A stretch of 64,000 nt of DNA from Betaproteobacteria bacterium (GTDB lineage Bacteria; Pseudomonadota; Gammaproteobacteria; Burkholderiales; SG8-41). Within the stretch, counting starts at the first letter, position 1. Each line of letters begins with the position of its first letter. The stretch spans positions 14,442-78,441 of the forward strand of contig JANYDM010000084.1 in NCBI GenBank assembly GCA_025363575.1. The letters run 5' to 3'. The notes below the pieces were generated by a model. The model was not told where the DNA came from and made no database searches. It worked only from the letters and a program-made list of their open reading frames with translations. Positions 53,845 to 62,672 of this stretch are shown here, piece by piece. Both the position numbers and the translations under genes were made by a program.

Positions 53845-55293
53845 CTACCCGCCGCGCGTGTGCACGAAACGTTCGTGCGCCTGCAGTGCAGCGAGCGCGT
53901 GCCCGGCATTGCTCATCTCGTCGTAGACCGGAATGCCGAGCGCCAGCGCGCTGTCGCGGAACTTGCGCTTGCGCGCTTCCAGTTCGGGATCGCCGTCGGA
54001 GCGCAGCACGAGCAGGAAATGCGCCTGATCCGGGTAGTGCGTCTGCACGCGTAGCGCGGCCTTCAATACATTCTCGATGACTTCAGGCGGCGTGCGACCC
54101 GCGAACGCCGACATATTGAGGTGCATAACGAGCGCTTCCGGTTTGCCCTTCGCGTAAATTTCGTCGAGGATTTTTTCCGCGACGCTGCCGTTTTCCTGCT
54201 GCAGCGTGCTCACCGGGCAATCGACCGGATTCGTGATGCTGGTGCCGGGCGGCAGCTTCAGCGCAGCGAGCGCATCGATTGCCGATTGATCGAACGGCGT
54301 CACGTCGAGACCGAGCCGCGCGAAATAATCGGTGGCCAGCACGCTCGTGCCGCCGCCGTTGCCGAACAGCGCGACGCGTCGCGTGGGATGTTGCGGTTGC
54401 GGCTTAAGCATCTGGAAGATCAGCAGCGTATCGAGAAATTGATCAAGCGTGTCGACCAGCACGCAGCCGGTCTGGCGCGACAGGGCGATCCAGGCGCGGT
54501 CATCCCCGGCGAGCGAACCCGTGTGCGATGCCGCTGCAGCGAGCCCCTGCCCGGTGCGGCCGCCTTTCAGAATCACAACCGGCTTCTTCGCTTTGGCCGC
54601 ACGTAGCATGTCGAACAGGCGGCGGCCGTCTTTCGCGGTCTCGATGTAGAAGCCGATCACTTGGGTCTGGCCGTCGGCGAGATAGAACTCGAGCAGATCG
54701 GATGGGGTAATGTCGGCGCAGTTGCCCACCGTGACCAGCCCCGAAAATTTGACGCCGCGCGCGAGCCCGCGCCGGATGATATCGGTGCCAAGACCGCCGC
54801 TTTGCGAGATCACGCCGACCGGCCCAACTTCCTCGGGACTGATTTCGGTGAATGTGATACGTCCGCGCGGCGTATAGATGCCGAGGCAGTTGGGCCCGAG
54901 CAAGCGCATGCCGCCCGCGCGCGCCGCATCGAGCAAGCGCTGCTGCAGATCTTTACCCTCGTCGACTTCGCCAAACCCGCTCGACACGACCTGTGCATAG
55001 CGCACGCGCCCTGCAGCCACTTTGAGCATGTCCGGAATTTGCGCACCCGAGACTGCGATGTACGCGTAATCGATCGGTTTGGGCGTCGCGGCGAGGTTCG
55101 GGTACGCGGGTATGCCATCGATCGTCGCCGCGGTCGGATGGATGGGATAAATATCGCCGGCAAAACCGTACTCGCGGATGCGGCGGATGAACACGTTGGG
55201 CAAGGCGTTGCCTTTGCTCGACGCGCCGACCACCGCAACGGTTTGTGGCATGAACAGCGGCGCGTAGCGCTCCAGCATGTTGACGGCGCTCAT
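53845..55293 (-). CDS. NDP-forming acyl-CoA synthetase, CoA-binding (alpha) subunit
   Basis: A 482-residue protein equal to the N-terminal two thirds of the fused synthetases: CoA-binding domain (VAVVGASSKGNALPN, GPNCLGIYTPRGR), SQSGGLGTDIIRRG, and the phosphohistidine motif AASHTGSLAGDDRAW (about residue 257), followed by the second ligase domain. It overlaps by four bases the ATP-grasp gene upstream, so the two halves are translationally coupled subunits. The pair forms an acyl-CoA from an acid, CoA and ATP. Confidence 0.9.
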   Translation of the reverse strand: MSAVNMLERYAPLFMPQTVAVVGASSKGNALPNVFIRRIREYGFAGDIYPIHPTAATIDGIPAYPNLAATPKPIDYAYIAVSGAQIPDMLKVAAGRVRYAQVVSSGFGEVDEGKDLQQRLLDAARAGGMRLLGPNCLGIYTPRGRITFTEISPEEVGPVGVISQSGGLGTDIIRRGLARGVKFSGLVTVGNCADITPSDLLEFYLADGQTQVIGFYIETAKDGRRLFDMLRAAKAKKPVVILKGGRTGQGLAAAASHTGSLAGDDRAWIALSRQTGCVLVDTLDQFLDTLLIFQMLKPQPQHPTRRVALFGNGGGTSVLATDYFARLGLDVTPFDQSAIDALAALKLPPGTSITNPVDCPVSTLQQENGSVAEKILDEIYAKGKPEALVMHLNMSAFAGRTPPEVIENVLKAALRVQTHYPDQAHFLLVLRSDGDPELEARKRKFRDSALALGIPVYDEMSNAGHALAALQAHERFVHTRGG

Positions 55294-55988
55294 GCGAGGA
55301 TAAACCGTGCATCCACCGCGACGGCGCCGGTCTCGGACACGATCAGCGGATTGATGTCGGCTTCTTTGAAGTCATCGGCATGCCGCATCAGGAGCCCGTC
55401 TTCGCCGCCGATCTTGAGCAGCACGTCGACGATCGCTTCGCGTGAAACGGCATGGCGGCCGCGCGCGCCCTTGAGTATCGCAGCGCCTTTGAGTTCGTCT
55501 AGCATTTCGCTGGCATCGAGCCGCGTGATCGGGCAGATGCGAAACGTCACGTCCGCCAGCACTTCGACGAAAATGCCACCGAGCCCGACCATTACCATAG
55601 GCCCGAAATCCGGATCGCGCACTGCGCCGACCACGATTTCCTGGCCGGCTGGCGCCATCTCCTCGATCAGATAGCCATCGACGCGCGCCGCTCTGATAGC
55701 AGGCAACGCGGCCATCGCGGTTATTGCCTGCATGGCATCCTGCGCATTCTGCAAACCGATCTTCACGCCGCCGGCGTCGCTCTTATGCAGAATGTCGGGC
55801 GACATGACCTTGACGGCCAGCGGCGGAGTGAGCTTGGCAATGGCGGCCGCCGCTGTGCCCGCATCTTTCACCATCACCGATTGCGGCACCTTCACGTCAA
55901 ACGCCGCGAGTAATTGCTTGCCGGCCAATTCGTCCAATGCCGTGCGGCCGGCTTTGCGCGCCGCCGCGATAAGATCGACGCCGGTCAT
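55290..55988 (-). CDS. NDP-forming acyl-CoA synthetase, ATP-grasp (beta) subunit
   Basis: A 232-residue ATP-grasp protein matching the C-terminal part of the fused synthetases: LAVKVMSPDILHKSDAGGVKIG, DGYLIEEMAPAGQEIVVGAVRDPDFGPMVMVGLGGIFVEVLADV and the terminal KEADINPLIV. It overlaps both neighbours by four bases (biotin carboxylase upstream, alpha subunit downstream), indicating tight co-expression of CoA activation and carboxylation. Confidence 0.9.
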   Translation of the reverse strand: MTGVDLIAAARKAGRTALDELAGKQLLAAFDVKVPQSVMVKDAGTAAAAIAKLTPPLAVKVMSPDILHKSDAGGVKIGLQNAQDAMQAITAMAALPAIRAARVDGYLIEEMAPAGQEIVVGAVRDPDFGPMVMVGLGGIFVEVLADVTFRICPITRLDASEMLDELKGAAILKGARGRHAVSREAIVDVLLKIGGEDGLLMRHADDFKEADINPLIVSETGAVAVDARFILA

Positions 55989-57337
55989 GTTTTTTTCTTC
56001 GCGAACAATTCAGGGATTAGACCCGTGTGCACGTCGCCCGAGCGAAACTGTTCCGAGCGCAGGATCGCAATCACCGCCGGAATATTGGTCTTGAGGCCTT
56101 TGATGTCGAATGCTTCGAGCGCCTGCGCAAGCTTGGTGATAGCGAGTTCGCGCGTTGCTTCATGCACGATGACCTTCGCGATCATCGGGTCGTAGTGCGG
56201 CGTCACGTCGCGGCCCTCGGCATAGCCGGTTTCGACGCGAATGGATTTATCCTCGGGCGGCCGAAAGACCGTGAGCTTGCCCGGCGACGGAAAGAAATTC
56301 TTTGGGTCTTCGGCATAAACGCGCGCCTGCAGCGCATGACCGTTAATCGTGAGTTTGGCCGGCAGTATGTCGGCGAGTTTTTCGCCGGCAGCGGAGCGGA
56401 TTTGCGCCTGCACCAAATCCACGCCGGTGATTTCTTCGGTCACGCCGTGTTCGACCTGCAGGCGCGTATTCATTTCGAGGAAGTTGAATGAGCCGTCGGC
56501 GCCCATCAGCATTTCGACCGTGCCGATGTTGTCGTAACCCATCTCTTTAATGATGGCGGCTATCTGATCGGCCACCGCGGTCACCGTGGCGCGGTCGAGC
56601 GCGGGGCCCGGCGCCTCTTCGACGACTTTCTGGTTGCGCCGCTGCACCGAGCAGTCGCGCTCGAATAAATGCACGGCATTGCCGTGCTGATCGCCCAGCA
56701 CCTGGAATTCGACGTGGCGCGGCCGCTCGAACAGGCGCTCGAGATAAACCTCGGCATTGCCAAAGCCGCGGCTCGCCATTGAGCGCGAGCGCTCGACGAC
56801 TGCCAGCAATTCGCTTTCGTCTTTGACCGGCAGCATGCCGATGCCACCGCCGCCGCCTGCCGGTTTCACAAGCACGGGATAGCCGATCGCGCGTGCCGCC
56901 GCAAGGATAGCCGCGGGCTCCATCGGTAGTACGTCCGATCCCTTGGACATCGGCATGCCGTGCTGCGCGGCGATTTCGCGCGCACGCGTCTTGTGCCCCA
57001 TCGCGTCTATCCATTTGGGCGAAGGTCCGATGAAATGCACGCCCGCATCGGTCACGCGCTGCGCGAATGGCGCGTTCTCGGACAGAAAGCCGTAACCCGG
57101 GTGCACGCCATCGACGGCGGCGCGCTTGAATACGTCGAGCAGCAAATCCTGATTGAGATAACTGTCGCGCGCCGGCGCCGTCCCTATCGCATAGGTCTCG
57201 CTCGCCATCTCAAGGTAGGGCGCGCCGTAATCGGCTTCCGAATAGACCGCGACCGACTTGATGCGCATTTCATGCAACGCCCGCAGCACGCGGGCCGCGA
57301 CTGCTCCGCGATTGGCAACAACGACTTTGTTGAACAT
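55985..57337 (-). CDS. Biotin carboxylase subunit of an acyl-CoA carboxylase
   Basis: A 450-residue stand-alone biotin carboxylase without a fused BCCP domain. NRGAVAARVLRALHEMRIKSVAVYSEAD starts the N-terminal domain, VKPAGGGGGIGM is the glycine-rich ATP loop, HVEFQVLGDQHGNAVHLFERDCSVQRRNQKVVEEAPGP is the ATP-grasp signature, and FLEMNTRLQVEHGVTEEITG the active-site strand (commonly EHPVTE). It carboxylates biotin on a carrier protein using ATP and bicarbonate; the 73-residue BCCP at 61.5 kb is the only carrier seen. Overlaps the ATP-grasp subunit gene by four bases. Confidence 0.93.
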   Translation of the reverse strand: MFNKVVVANRGAVAARVLRALHEMRIKSVAVYSEADYGAPYLEMASETYAIGTAPARDSYLNQDLLLDVFKRAAVDGVHPGYGFLSENAPFAQRVTDAGVHFIGPSPKWIDAMGHKTRAREIAAQHGMPMSKGSDVLPMEPAAILAAARAIGYPVLVKPAGGGGGIGMLPVKDESELLAVVERSRSMASRGFGNAEVYLERLFERPRHVEFQVLGDQHGNAVHLFERDCSVQRRNQKVVEEAPGPALDRATVTAVADQIAAIIKEMGYDNIGTVEMLMGADGSFNFLEMNTRLQVEHGVTEEITGVDLVQAQIRSAAGEKLADILPAKLTINGHALQARVYAEDPKNFFPSPGKLTVFRPPEDKSIRVETGYAEGRDVTPHYDPMIAKVIVHEATRELAITKLAQALEAFDIKGLKTNIPAVIAILRSEQFRSGDVHTGLIPELFAKKKT

Positions 57338-57349
57338 TAAAACCTTTCA

Positions 57350-57441
57350 GCAACAGAGGGCACAGAGCACACAGAGTTAAAACCATCTTGAAGCAAAAGC
57401 GATTTTCCCTGTGCCCTCTGTGTTCTCTGTGTTCTCTGTGG
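57350..57441. repeat. CACAGAG-type palindromic repeat between carboxylase genes
   Basis: Left arm CAGAGGGCACAGAGCACACAGAG-like direct units (57353-57376); right arm built from CTCTGTGTTCTCTGTGTTCTCTGTGG units (57416-57441), the imperfect reverse complement. The centre (57377-57410) is unrelated. Unit period is about nine bases. It lies between the carboxyltransferase and biotin carboxylase genes. Confidence 0.7.
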
Positions 57442-57449
57442 ATAAGCTT

Positions 57450-58985
57450 TTAGTAACTCGTAGGCCAGGCACGCATCAGGTGCTGGCCCACGCCCTTGGT
57501 CATGCGTAATTTGTAAACGTCCAGCATGCGAATGAGATAGTCGCGCGTTTCCGCGGGCAGGATCACGGCTTGCGCAGCGAACACTGATGCGAGGCCCCAC
57601 ACGTCGGAACCCTGCTCGATTTCTGCGAGACGCGCGGGATAGTCGGTGTCCCCTGGTTTAACACCGTGCACTATCGTCGTCGCGAACTCGGGACTCATGA
57701 AGCTGATTTCTGCGGTGGGCCACGCCGCGATATCGTCGGAGTGCCGCCCGCCGCCCATGCACACGTAGGCGCGGCCGTAGCTCTTGCGAAGTATCACCGT
57801 CAGCTTGGGCACGGTCACCAGCGTCATCGCGTTCATGAAATTCATGATCTTGCCGGGCGCGCCGCTTTTTTCGGCTTCCGTGCCGATCTGAAAACCGGGA
57901 GTATCAACGAGCATCACGATCGGAATATTGAATGAGTCGCACAACACCAGGAAATCGACGATCTTGCGGCAGGCGTCGGCGTCGAGTGCGCCACCGCGAT
58001 GCAGTGGATTGTTGGCGACGATGCCGACGCTCTTGCCGCCAAGTCGGGCGAGCCCGACCGCCGCGCTCTTGCCGAAGCGCGGCTTCAACTCGAACAACGA
58101 GTCCTTGTCGACGAGCGCCTTGATGACACGCTTCATGTCGTACACCTGTGTGCGCTTCTCAGGCAGAACGGAAAGCACGTCCTGCATTTCTACGCCCGAG
58201 CCCGCGGGCACCGGCGCATCCGGCGGCGCTTCTCGATGATGGCTCGGCAGGTACGACAGGAAGCGCTTGATCGCCGTAAACATTTCTTCTTCGGTGTCGA
58301 CGACCTGATCAATCAATCCGGTGATCTCCGCGTGCATTCGCCAGCCGCCGAGCTCTTCCAGATTGACCTTTTCGCCGAGCGCCATTTCGATCAGGCGCGG
58401 GCTCGACACCGCCATGGTCGCGCCTTTTTGCATCACCGCGAAATCCGCCAGACACGCGAGCCACGCCGACGACCCGAACGACGGCCCGACGACGGCAGTG
58501 GCGAGCGGTGTTTCACGCGTGCGGCGAAACTGCGTGTTGTCGTTGCCGAGCAAGAGACCCATACCGCGCGAACCCATCGCATCGGGCAGCCGCGCGCCGG
58601 TCGATTCGCCGACCACGACCAGCGGCATGCCGCGCTCGGTCGCCGTGCGCTTCATGTGGCCGACTTTCTTGCCGTTGGTGGCGCTGGTCGATGCGCCCTT
58701 CACCGTAAAGTCGTTGACGACGACCGCGACATCGCGACCGTCGATACGCCCAAAGCCTGCGAGCTTGCCGTCAGTCTGCGTCTCCGCCTCCTGCTCGGGA
58801 TACACACCCGACGCGCCGAACAATCCCGACTCGATAAAGCTGCCCGCATCGACCAGCGCGGCAATGCGCTCGCGCGCGTTGAGCGTGCCTGCCTTGGTGC
58901 GCCGCGCGAGCTTGTCGGCGCCGCCCCCGGCCAGCGCGCGCGCGCGCCGCGCCGCGTATTCTTCAAGTAGTTTTTCGAATGCCAT
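57450..58985 (-). CDS. Acyl-CoA carboxylase carboxyltransferase subunit
   Basis: A 511-residue carboxyltransferase of the AccD/PccB/methylmalonyl-CoA decarboxylase-alpha fold, with two crotonase-like halves. GTLNARERIAALVDAGSFIESGLFGASG near residue 33 is the usual N-terminal pattern. GPSFGSSAWLACLADFAVMQKGATMAVSSPRLIEMALGEKV lies in the first half, and CDSFNIPIVMLVDTPGFQIGTEAEKSGAPGKIMNFMNAMTLVTVPKLTVILRKSYGRAYVCMGGG in the second. It transfers carboxyl from biotin to an acyl-CoA. Its C-terminus (GVGQHLMRAWPTSY) closely matches that of the partial carboxyltransferase at 63.3 kb. Confidence 0.92.
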   Translation of the reverse strand: MAFEKLLEEYAARRARALAGGGADKLARRTKAGTLNARERIAALVDAGSFIESGLFGASGVYPEQEAETQTDGKLAGFGRIDGRDVAVVVNDFTVKGASTSATNGKKVGHMKRTATERGMPLVVVGESTGARLPDAMGSRGMGLLLGNDNTQFRRTRETPLATAVVGPSFGSSAWLACLADFAVMQKGATMAVSSPRLIEMALGEKVNLEELGGWRMHAEITGLIDQVVDTEEEMFTAIKRFLSYLPSHHREAPPDAPVPAGSGVEMQDVLSVLPEKRTQVYDMKRVIKALVDKDSLFELKPRFGKSAAVGLARLGGKSVGIVANNPLHRGGALDADACRKIVDFLVLCDSFNIPIVMLVDTPGFQIGTEAEKSGAPGKIMNFMNAMTLVTVPKLTVILRKSYGRAYVCMGGGRHSDDIAAWPTAEISFMSPEFATTIVHGVKPGDTDYPARLAEIEQGSDVWGLASVFAAQAVILPAETRDYLIRMLDVYKLRMTKGVGQHLMRAWPTSY

Positions 58986-59015
58986 GCTGGCGGTTTCCTG
59001 ATTGGGATATTTCGA

Positions 59016-60584
59016 TTACGGGCGCACGCCGCGGCGCAGTTTCGGCCCGGTGCGCGTTTGCATGCCTATGCGCGACGCTTCGAGGAAAGCACACAAATAA
59101 GGCCGCGTTTCCCGCGGATCTATCATGTCTTCTACACCGAAGGCTTCGGCCGTCAGAAACGGCGAGGTCTGGCGGCGCATCTCGGCTTCGAGTTCTGCTT
59201 CCTTTTGCGCCGGATCGGCCGCGGCCTCGATCTCGCGCCGGAAAGCGGCCTTGACGCCGCCTTCGATTGGCAGCGAACCCCATTCCGCCGACGGCCACGC
59301 GATTTTGAAATTGAGGCCGCCGCGGTCTATCGTGCTGCCGCCCGCCATGCCGTAACACTTGCGCACGACGACCGTGTAAACGGGGACCGAGAGCTGCATG
59401 TTGAGAAAACGTCCCTGCATGCCGATGCGCAGGATGCCCGCGGCCTCCGCTTCCAGGCCAATCTGGAAGCCGGGGACGTCGACGAGAAACACCAGCGGAA
59501 TGTTGAACGTATCGCAAAGCTCGGTGAAATGCGTTTGCTTGCGCGCCGCCTTGACGTCGACGATGCCGCCAAACATCGGATTGTTGGCGATGACACCGAC
59601 CACCATGCCGTTCATGCGCGCCAGCATCGTGATGACGGCACGGCCGAACGTCGGCTGGATTTCAAACGTTGAATCGCGATCAACGATCAGCTCGATCAGC
59701 TTGCGCATGTTGTACGGCTGGCGTTGCGAGCGCGGGATGATATCGACCAGCGCATCTTCGCAACGGTCGACCGGATCGTTGCACACCGCGCGCGCCGGCA
59801 GTTCCCAGACGTTTGACGGCATATAAGACAGGAAGCGCCGGATGAGGCGCAGGCAATCCGCTTCATCTTCCGCAGCGTTATCTATGGTGCCGGCGGTATC
59901 GACCGCCATCTTGTGCCCGCCGAGCTCTTCCTTCGTGACCTTGCTCCCGAACGCGCGCTCGACGACGGGAGGGCCGGCGGCAAATATCTGGCTGTGGTTT
60001 TTCACCATGACCGTCCAGTGCGCCAGTATCGCGCGCCCCGAAGGCCCGCCCGCCGCGGTTCCCATCACCGCGCTAACGACGGGCACGATGCCCATCAGCT
60101 CGACCGAGCGCTCGAAGCCGTCGGGGCCTGAGCCGGGAAATGTCGCGTGCCCGCGGCGCGCGATGGATTCGACGCTGCCGCCCACGCCGTCGACCAGATT
60201 GATCAACGGGATGCGGTACTGGCTCGCGAGGTCTTCGATAAAACCGCCCTGGCCGCCTTTACGGCGCTGGCCGCCGAAGCCGGCGCCGCCCTTGATCGTG
60301 TAATCCTCGCCGCCGATCGCGACCGGGCGGCCATCGATTTTGCCGATGCCCGCGACGTAGGGCGAGGGCACGAAACCGGTTAGCGCGCCGCCCGCGTCAT
60401 AGGCTGCCTTGCCCGCGAGCTTGCCGACTTCCTGGAAACTGCGCGGATCGAGCACGGCGTCTATGCGCTCGCGGATGGTGAGCTTGCCGGCCGCGTGATG
60501 CTTCGCCACAGCCGCCGCACCGCCGCAGGCTTCGGCCAGCGCGCGGCGGCGTTGAATCTCCTCGGCTTCGGCTCTCCAGCTCAT
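59016..60584 (-). CDS. Acyl-CoA carboxylase carboxyltransferase subunit
   Basis: A 522-residue carboxyltransferase, first gene of the minus-strand unit. HHAAGKLTIRERIDAVLDPRSFQEVGKLAGKAAYDAGG is the N-terminal pattern; PLINLVDGVGGSVESIARRGH, CDTFNIPLVFLVDVPGFQIGLEAEAAGILRIG and RKCYGMAGGSTIDRGGLNFKIAWPSAEWG occupy the active-site regions of the two halves. It is clearly different from the carboxyltransferase 30 bases downstream (58.9 kb), which suggests either a heteromeric transferase or two enzymes sharing one biotin carboxylase. Its promoter faces the GntR gene. Confidence 0.92.
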   Translation of the reverse strand: MSWRAEAEEIQRRRALAEACGGAAAVAKHHAAGKLTIRERIDAVLDPRSFQEVGKLAGKAAYDAGGALTGFVPSPYVAGIGKIDGRPVAIGGEDYTIKGGAGFGGQRRKGGQGGFIEDLASQYRIPLINLVDGVGGSVESIARRGHATFPGSGPDGFERSVELMGIVPVVSAVMGTAAGGPSGRAILAHWTVMVKNHSQIFAAGPPVVERAFGSKVTKEELGGHKMAVDTAGTIDNAAEDEADCLRLIRRFLSYMPSNVWELPARAVCNDPVDRCEDALVDIIPRSQRQPYNMRKLIELIVDRDSTFEIQPTFGRAVITMLARMNGMVVGVIANNPMFGGIVDVKAARKQTHFTELCDTFNIPLVFLVDVPGFQIGLEAEAAGILRIGMQGRFLNMQLSVPVYTVVVRKCYGMAGGSTIDRGGLNFKIAWPSAEWGSLPIEGGVKAAFRREIEAAADPAQKEAELEAEMRRQTSPFLTAEAFGVEDMIDPRETRPYLCAFLEASRIGMQTRTGPKLRRGVRP

Positions 60585-60660
60585 AGGCGGGGCGGCGATC
60601 GAGCGCTGTGCGCCAAGGTTTTGGCGATGCGCATCTCGTCATGGGGGAAGTAAGGCGGCT

Positions 60661-60690
60661 ATCCTAGCTGTACGCCCTTTTTGCTGTCAA
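60661..60690 (-). promoter_or_regulatory. Sigma70-type promoter for the carboxylase operon
   Basis: On the minus strand a perfect -35 TTGACA (60685-60690) is followed after 18 bases by TAGGAT (60661-60666). It lies about 75 bases before the carboxyltransferase start at 60584. Confidence 0.5.
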
Positions 60691-60692
60691 TA

Positions 60693-60708
60693 AGATTGTT
60701 GACAATCT
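60693..60708. promoter_or_regulatory. Perfect palindrome AGATTGT-TG-ACAATCT, candidate GntR operator
   Basis: Seven-base arms AGATTGT (60693-60699) and ACAATCT (60702-60708). The core TTGTTGACAA resembles the TNGTNNNACNA type of sites of FadR-subfamily regulators. It overlaps the plus-strand -35 and lies three bases from the minus-strand -35, so a bound regulator could repress both directions. Confidence 0.55.
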
Positions 60709-60726
60709 GACAATATTCCGGATAAG
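60699..60726 (+). promoter_or_regulatory. Sigma70-type promoter for the GntR regulator gene
   Basis: A perfect -35 TTGACA (60699-60704) and GATAAG (60721-60726) are separated by 16 bases. Transcription would start almost at the ATG at 60735, implying a leaderless message or use of the internal ATG at 60801. Confidence 0.4.
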
Positions 60727-60734
60727 TTACCGGA

Positions 60735-61454
60735 ATGGGACAACCTGCACGCCAAGTCCGCAATCCACGGCCCGCGCTGGCCGCGCCAGCCGGCGCGCAC
60801 ATGCTGTCGCTGCCCGAACAGATTGCCGCCCAACTGGCAGCGCGTATCACGGCCGGCACTGACGCGCCCGGTCAGCGCATCATGGAGCAGGCGGTCGCGG
60901 CTGAATTCAAGGTCAGCCGCGGTCCCGTGCGCGAAGCGCTGCGCCTGCTCGAAAAAGACGGGCTGGTGACCATACTCCCGAGACGCGGCGCCCAGGTAAC
61001 CAAGCTCAGCATCCCGGAAGTCAGGGAAATCTTCGATATCCGCATCGCGCTGAATGGACTGCGCGACCGCAGCATCGCCGAAGATCCTGAGCGGCTGAAA
61101 TTATTGCCCGCACTGGAAGCCGGGGTCGCGGAACTTGCGCGGCTCGCGCGCAATGCGCGGCACAACAATGAATATGTCGAGTGCGTATTCCAACTGAACC
61201 GCACGCTGACGGCGGCATTGCGCAACGCGCGGCTGCGCGCGATGCTCGATCCGCTGGCGCAGCAGACGCTGCGTTATTCGCGCCTGGGGCTGGCGAGCGA
61301 GCTGCGCCGCCGGCAGTCGGTCAAGCACTGGCAGGAGTTGATCAAGGCGGTGCGTGACGGCGACGGCGAACGCGCGCAGCGCGCGGCCGAAGCGCGGGTG
61401 CGCGCCTCGCGCGATGAGGCTATCAAGAAATTACGGGAGCTGGCGGACTGCTGA
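60735..61454 (+). CDS. GntR family transcriptional regulator (FCD/FadR subfamily)
   Basis: A 239-residue regulator. An N-terminal winged helix (about residues 25-95; LPEQIAAQLAARITAGTDAPGQRIMEQAVAAEFKVSRGPVREALRLLEKDGLV) is followed by an all-helical FCD ligand-binding domain (about 100-235; VREIFDIRIALNGL...). An internal ATG at 60801 gives a start just before the DNA-binding domain and is an alternative. Such proteins respond to organic acids or acyl-CoAs. Its position, divergent from the carboxylase/CoA-synthetase unit with a palindrome between them, makes it the likely local regulator and autoregulator. Confidence 0.9.
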   Translation: MGQPARQVRNPRPALAAPAGAHMLSLPEQIAAQLAARITAGTDAPGQRIMEQAVAAEFKVSRGPVREALRLLEKDGLVTILPRRGAQVTKLSIPEVREIFDIRIALNGLRDRSIAEDPERLKLLPALEAGVAELARLARNARHNNEYVECVFQLNRTLTAALRNARLRAMLDPLAQQTLRYSRLGLASELRRRQSVKHWQELIKAVRDGDGERAQRAAEARVRASRDEAIKKLRELADC

Positions 61455-61484
61455 TACCGGCGTTTGCGCCTAAAGCGCGGGCTG

Positions 61485-61706
61485 TCAGCCTTCGAGTATG
61501 GCGACAACCTGGCCTTCGGCAACGGGGTCTTTTTCCTTGACCAGGATTTCCTTGACCGTGCCACCGTCCTCGGTGATTACCGGAATTTCCATTTTCATCG
61601 ACTCGATCACGATCAGGGTATCGCCTTCTTCAACCTTGTCGCCGGGTTTGGACTTGATCTGCCAGACCGTGCCGGTAATTTCCGATTTAACTTCGATTTT
61701 CGCCAT
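61485..61706 (-). CDS. Stand-alone biotin carboxyl carrier protein
   Basis: A 73-residue biotinyl/lipoyl domain protein: MAKIEVKSEITGTVWQIKSK, then PGDKVEEGDTLIVIESMKMEIPV with the biotinylated Lys38 in ESMKM, and a C-terminal AEGQVVAILEG. An in-frame upstream extension to 61817 has no domain. It carries carboxybiotin between a biotin carboxylase and a carboxyltransferase; the biotin carboxylase at 56-57.3 kb lacks a carrier domain and is the obvious partner. It converges with the GntR gene and is divergent from the crotonase gene. Confidence 0.93.
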   Translation of the reverse strand: MAKIEVKSEITGTVWQIKSKPGDKVEEGDTLIVIESMKMEIPVITEDGGTVKEILVKEKDPVAEGQVVAILEG

Positions 61707-61858
61707 GATTGCTGTTCCCGATTGCGCGCGCCTAGCGTCGTTACTGCGTGCGGTGAGGGGCCAGTATAGCATTGAGTCGACGCGCCCGTTGTAACGCCCC
61801 GCGCCAGCAATTACCATAGTCGTTCACCGCTTGATCATTTCCCCGTAAGGAATTCCCC

Positions 61859-62665
61859 ATGTCAGCTTTGCCGCAATTGCAGGATTCCGCCCTGACGCTG
61901 GAAGAACGCGTCGCCGTGCTCACCTTCAAGCGCGACGACGTGCGCAACGCGCTGACGAGCACCGAGATAGCCACGGACATCGTTAACGCGGTCGCGTGGG
62001 CCAATAAGAGCATGGACGTATCCGTCCTGATCATCACGGGCGACGGCAGCGCGTTTTCCGCGGGTGGCAATATCAAAACCATGGGCGAGCGATCGCAGGC
62101 GGCGCCGCATATTCTGCAACAGAACTACAAGCACGGCATACAGCGCATACCGCTCGCGCTGCAGGACGCCGAGATCCCCGTCATCGCGGCGGTCAACGGC
62201 CCCGCGATCGGCGCCGGCTTCGATCTCGCCAATATGTGCGACATGCGCATCGGTTCGACCAACGCGCAGTTCGGCGAGACTTTCGTTAACCTCGGCATCA
62301 TCCCCGGCGACGGCGGCGCATGGTTTCTGCAGCGCATTCTCGGCTACCAGCGTGCAGCCGAGCTCACATTCAGCGGTCGCATCGTCAAAGCGGAGGAAGC
62401 GTTGACGCTCGGCATACTGCTCGAGGTTACGGCGCCGGACGCGCTGATGACGCGTGCCAGGGAAATCGCCGGCAAGATCGCGTCCAAACCGCCGCTCGCG
62501 GTGCGCTACGCGAAGCGCCTGCTCAAGCTCGCGCAGACCCAGCCGATTGCCGAGCACCTCGACGCGTGCTCGAGTTTCCAGGCGCTCTGCCACAAGACCG
62601 AAGACCATCAGGAAGCGTTGCGCGCGTTTTTCGAGAAGCGGCGCGGCAAATTCAAGGGTTGCTAG
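61859..62665 (+). CDS. Crotonase-fold protein, enoyl-CoA isomerase-like
   Basis: A 268-residue crotonase. The oxyanion motif FSAGGNIKTMGE is present. Both hydratase glutamates are replaced: the first lies in GAGFDLANMCDMR (Asp) and the second in FGETFVNLG (Phe at the aligned position). An Asp in LGIIPGDGGAWFL sits near where PaaG-type isomerases have their catalytic acid. It is therefore more likely an isomerase or another crotonase reaction than a hydratase. AAGGA precedes the ATG. Divergent from the BCCP gene. Confidence 0.87.
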   Translation: MSALPQLQDSALTLEERVAVLTFKRDDVRNALTSTEIATDIVNAVAWANKSMDVSVLIITGDGSAFSAGGNIKTMGERSQAAPHILQQNYKHGIQRIPLALQDAEIPVIAAVNGPAIGAGFDLANMCDMRIGSTNAQFGETFVNLGIIPGDGGAWFLQRILGYQRAAELTFSGRIVKAEEALTLGILLEVTAPDALMTRAREIAGKIASKPPLAVRYAKRLLKLAQTQPIAEHLDACSSFQALCHKTEDHQEALRAFFEKRRGKFKGC

Positions 62666-62672
62666 GCCGGCA

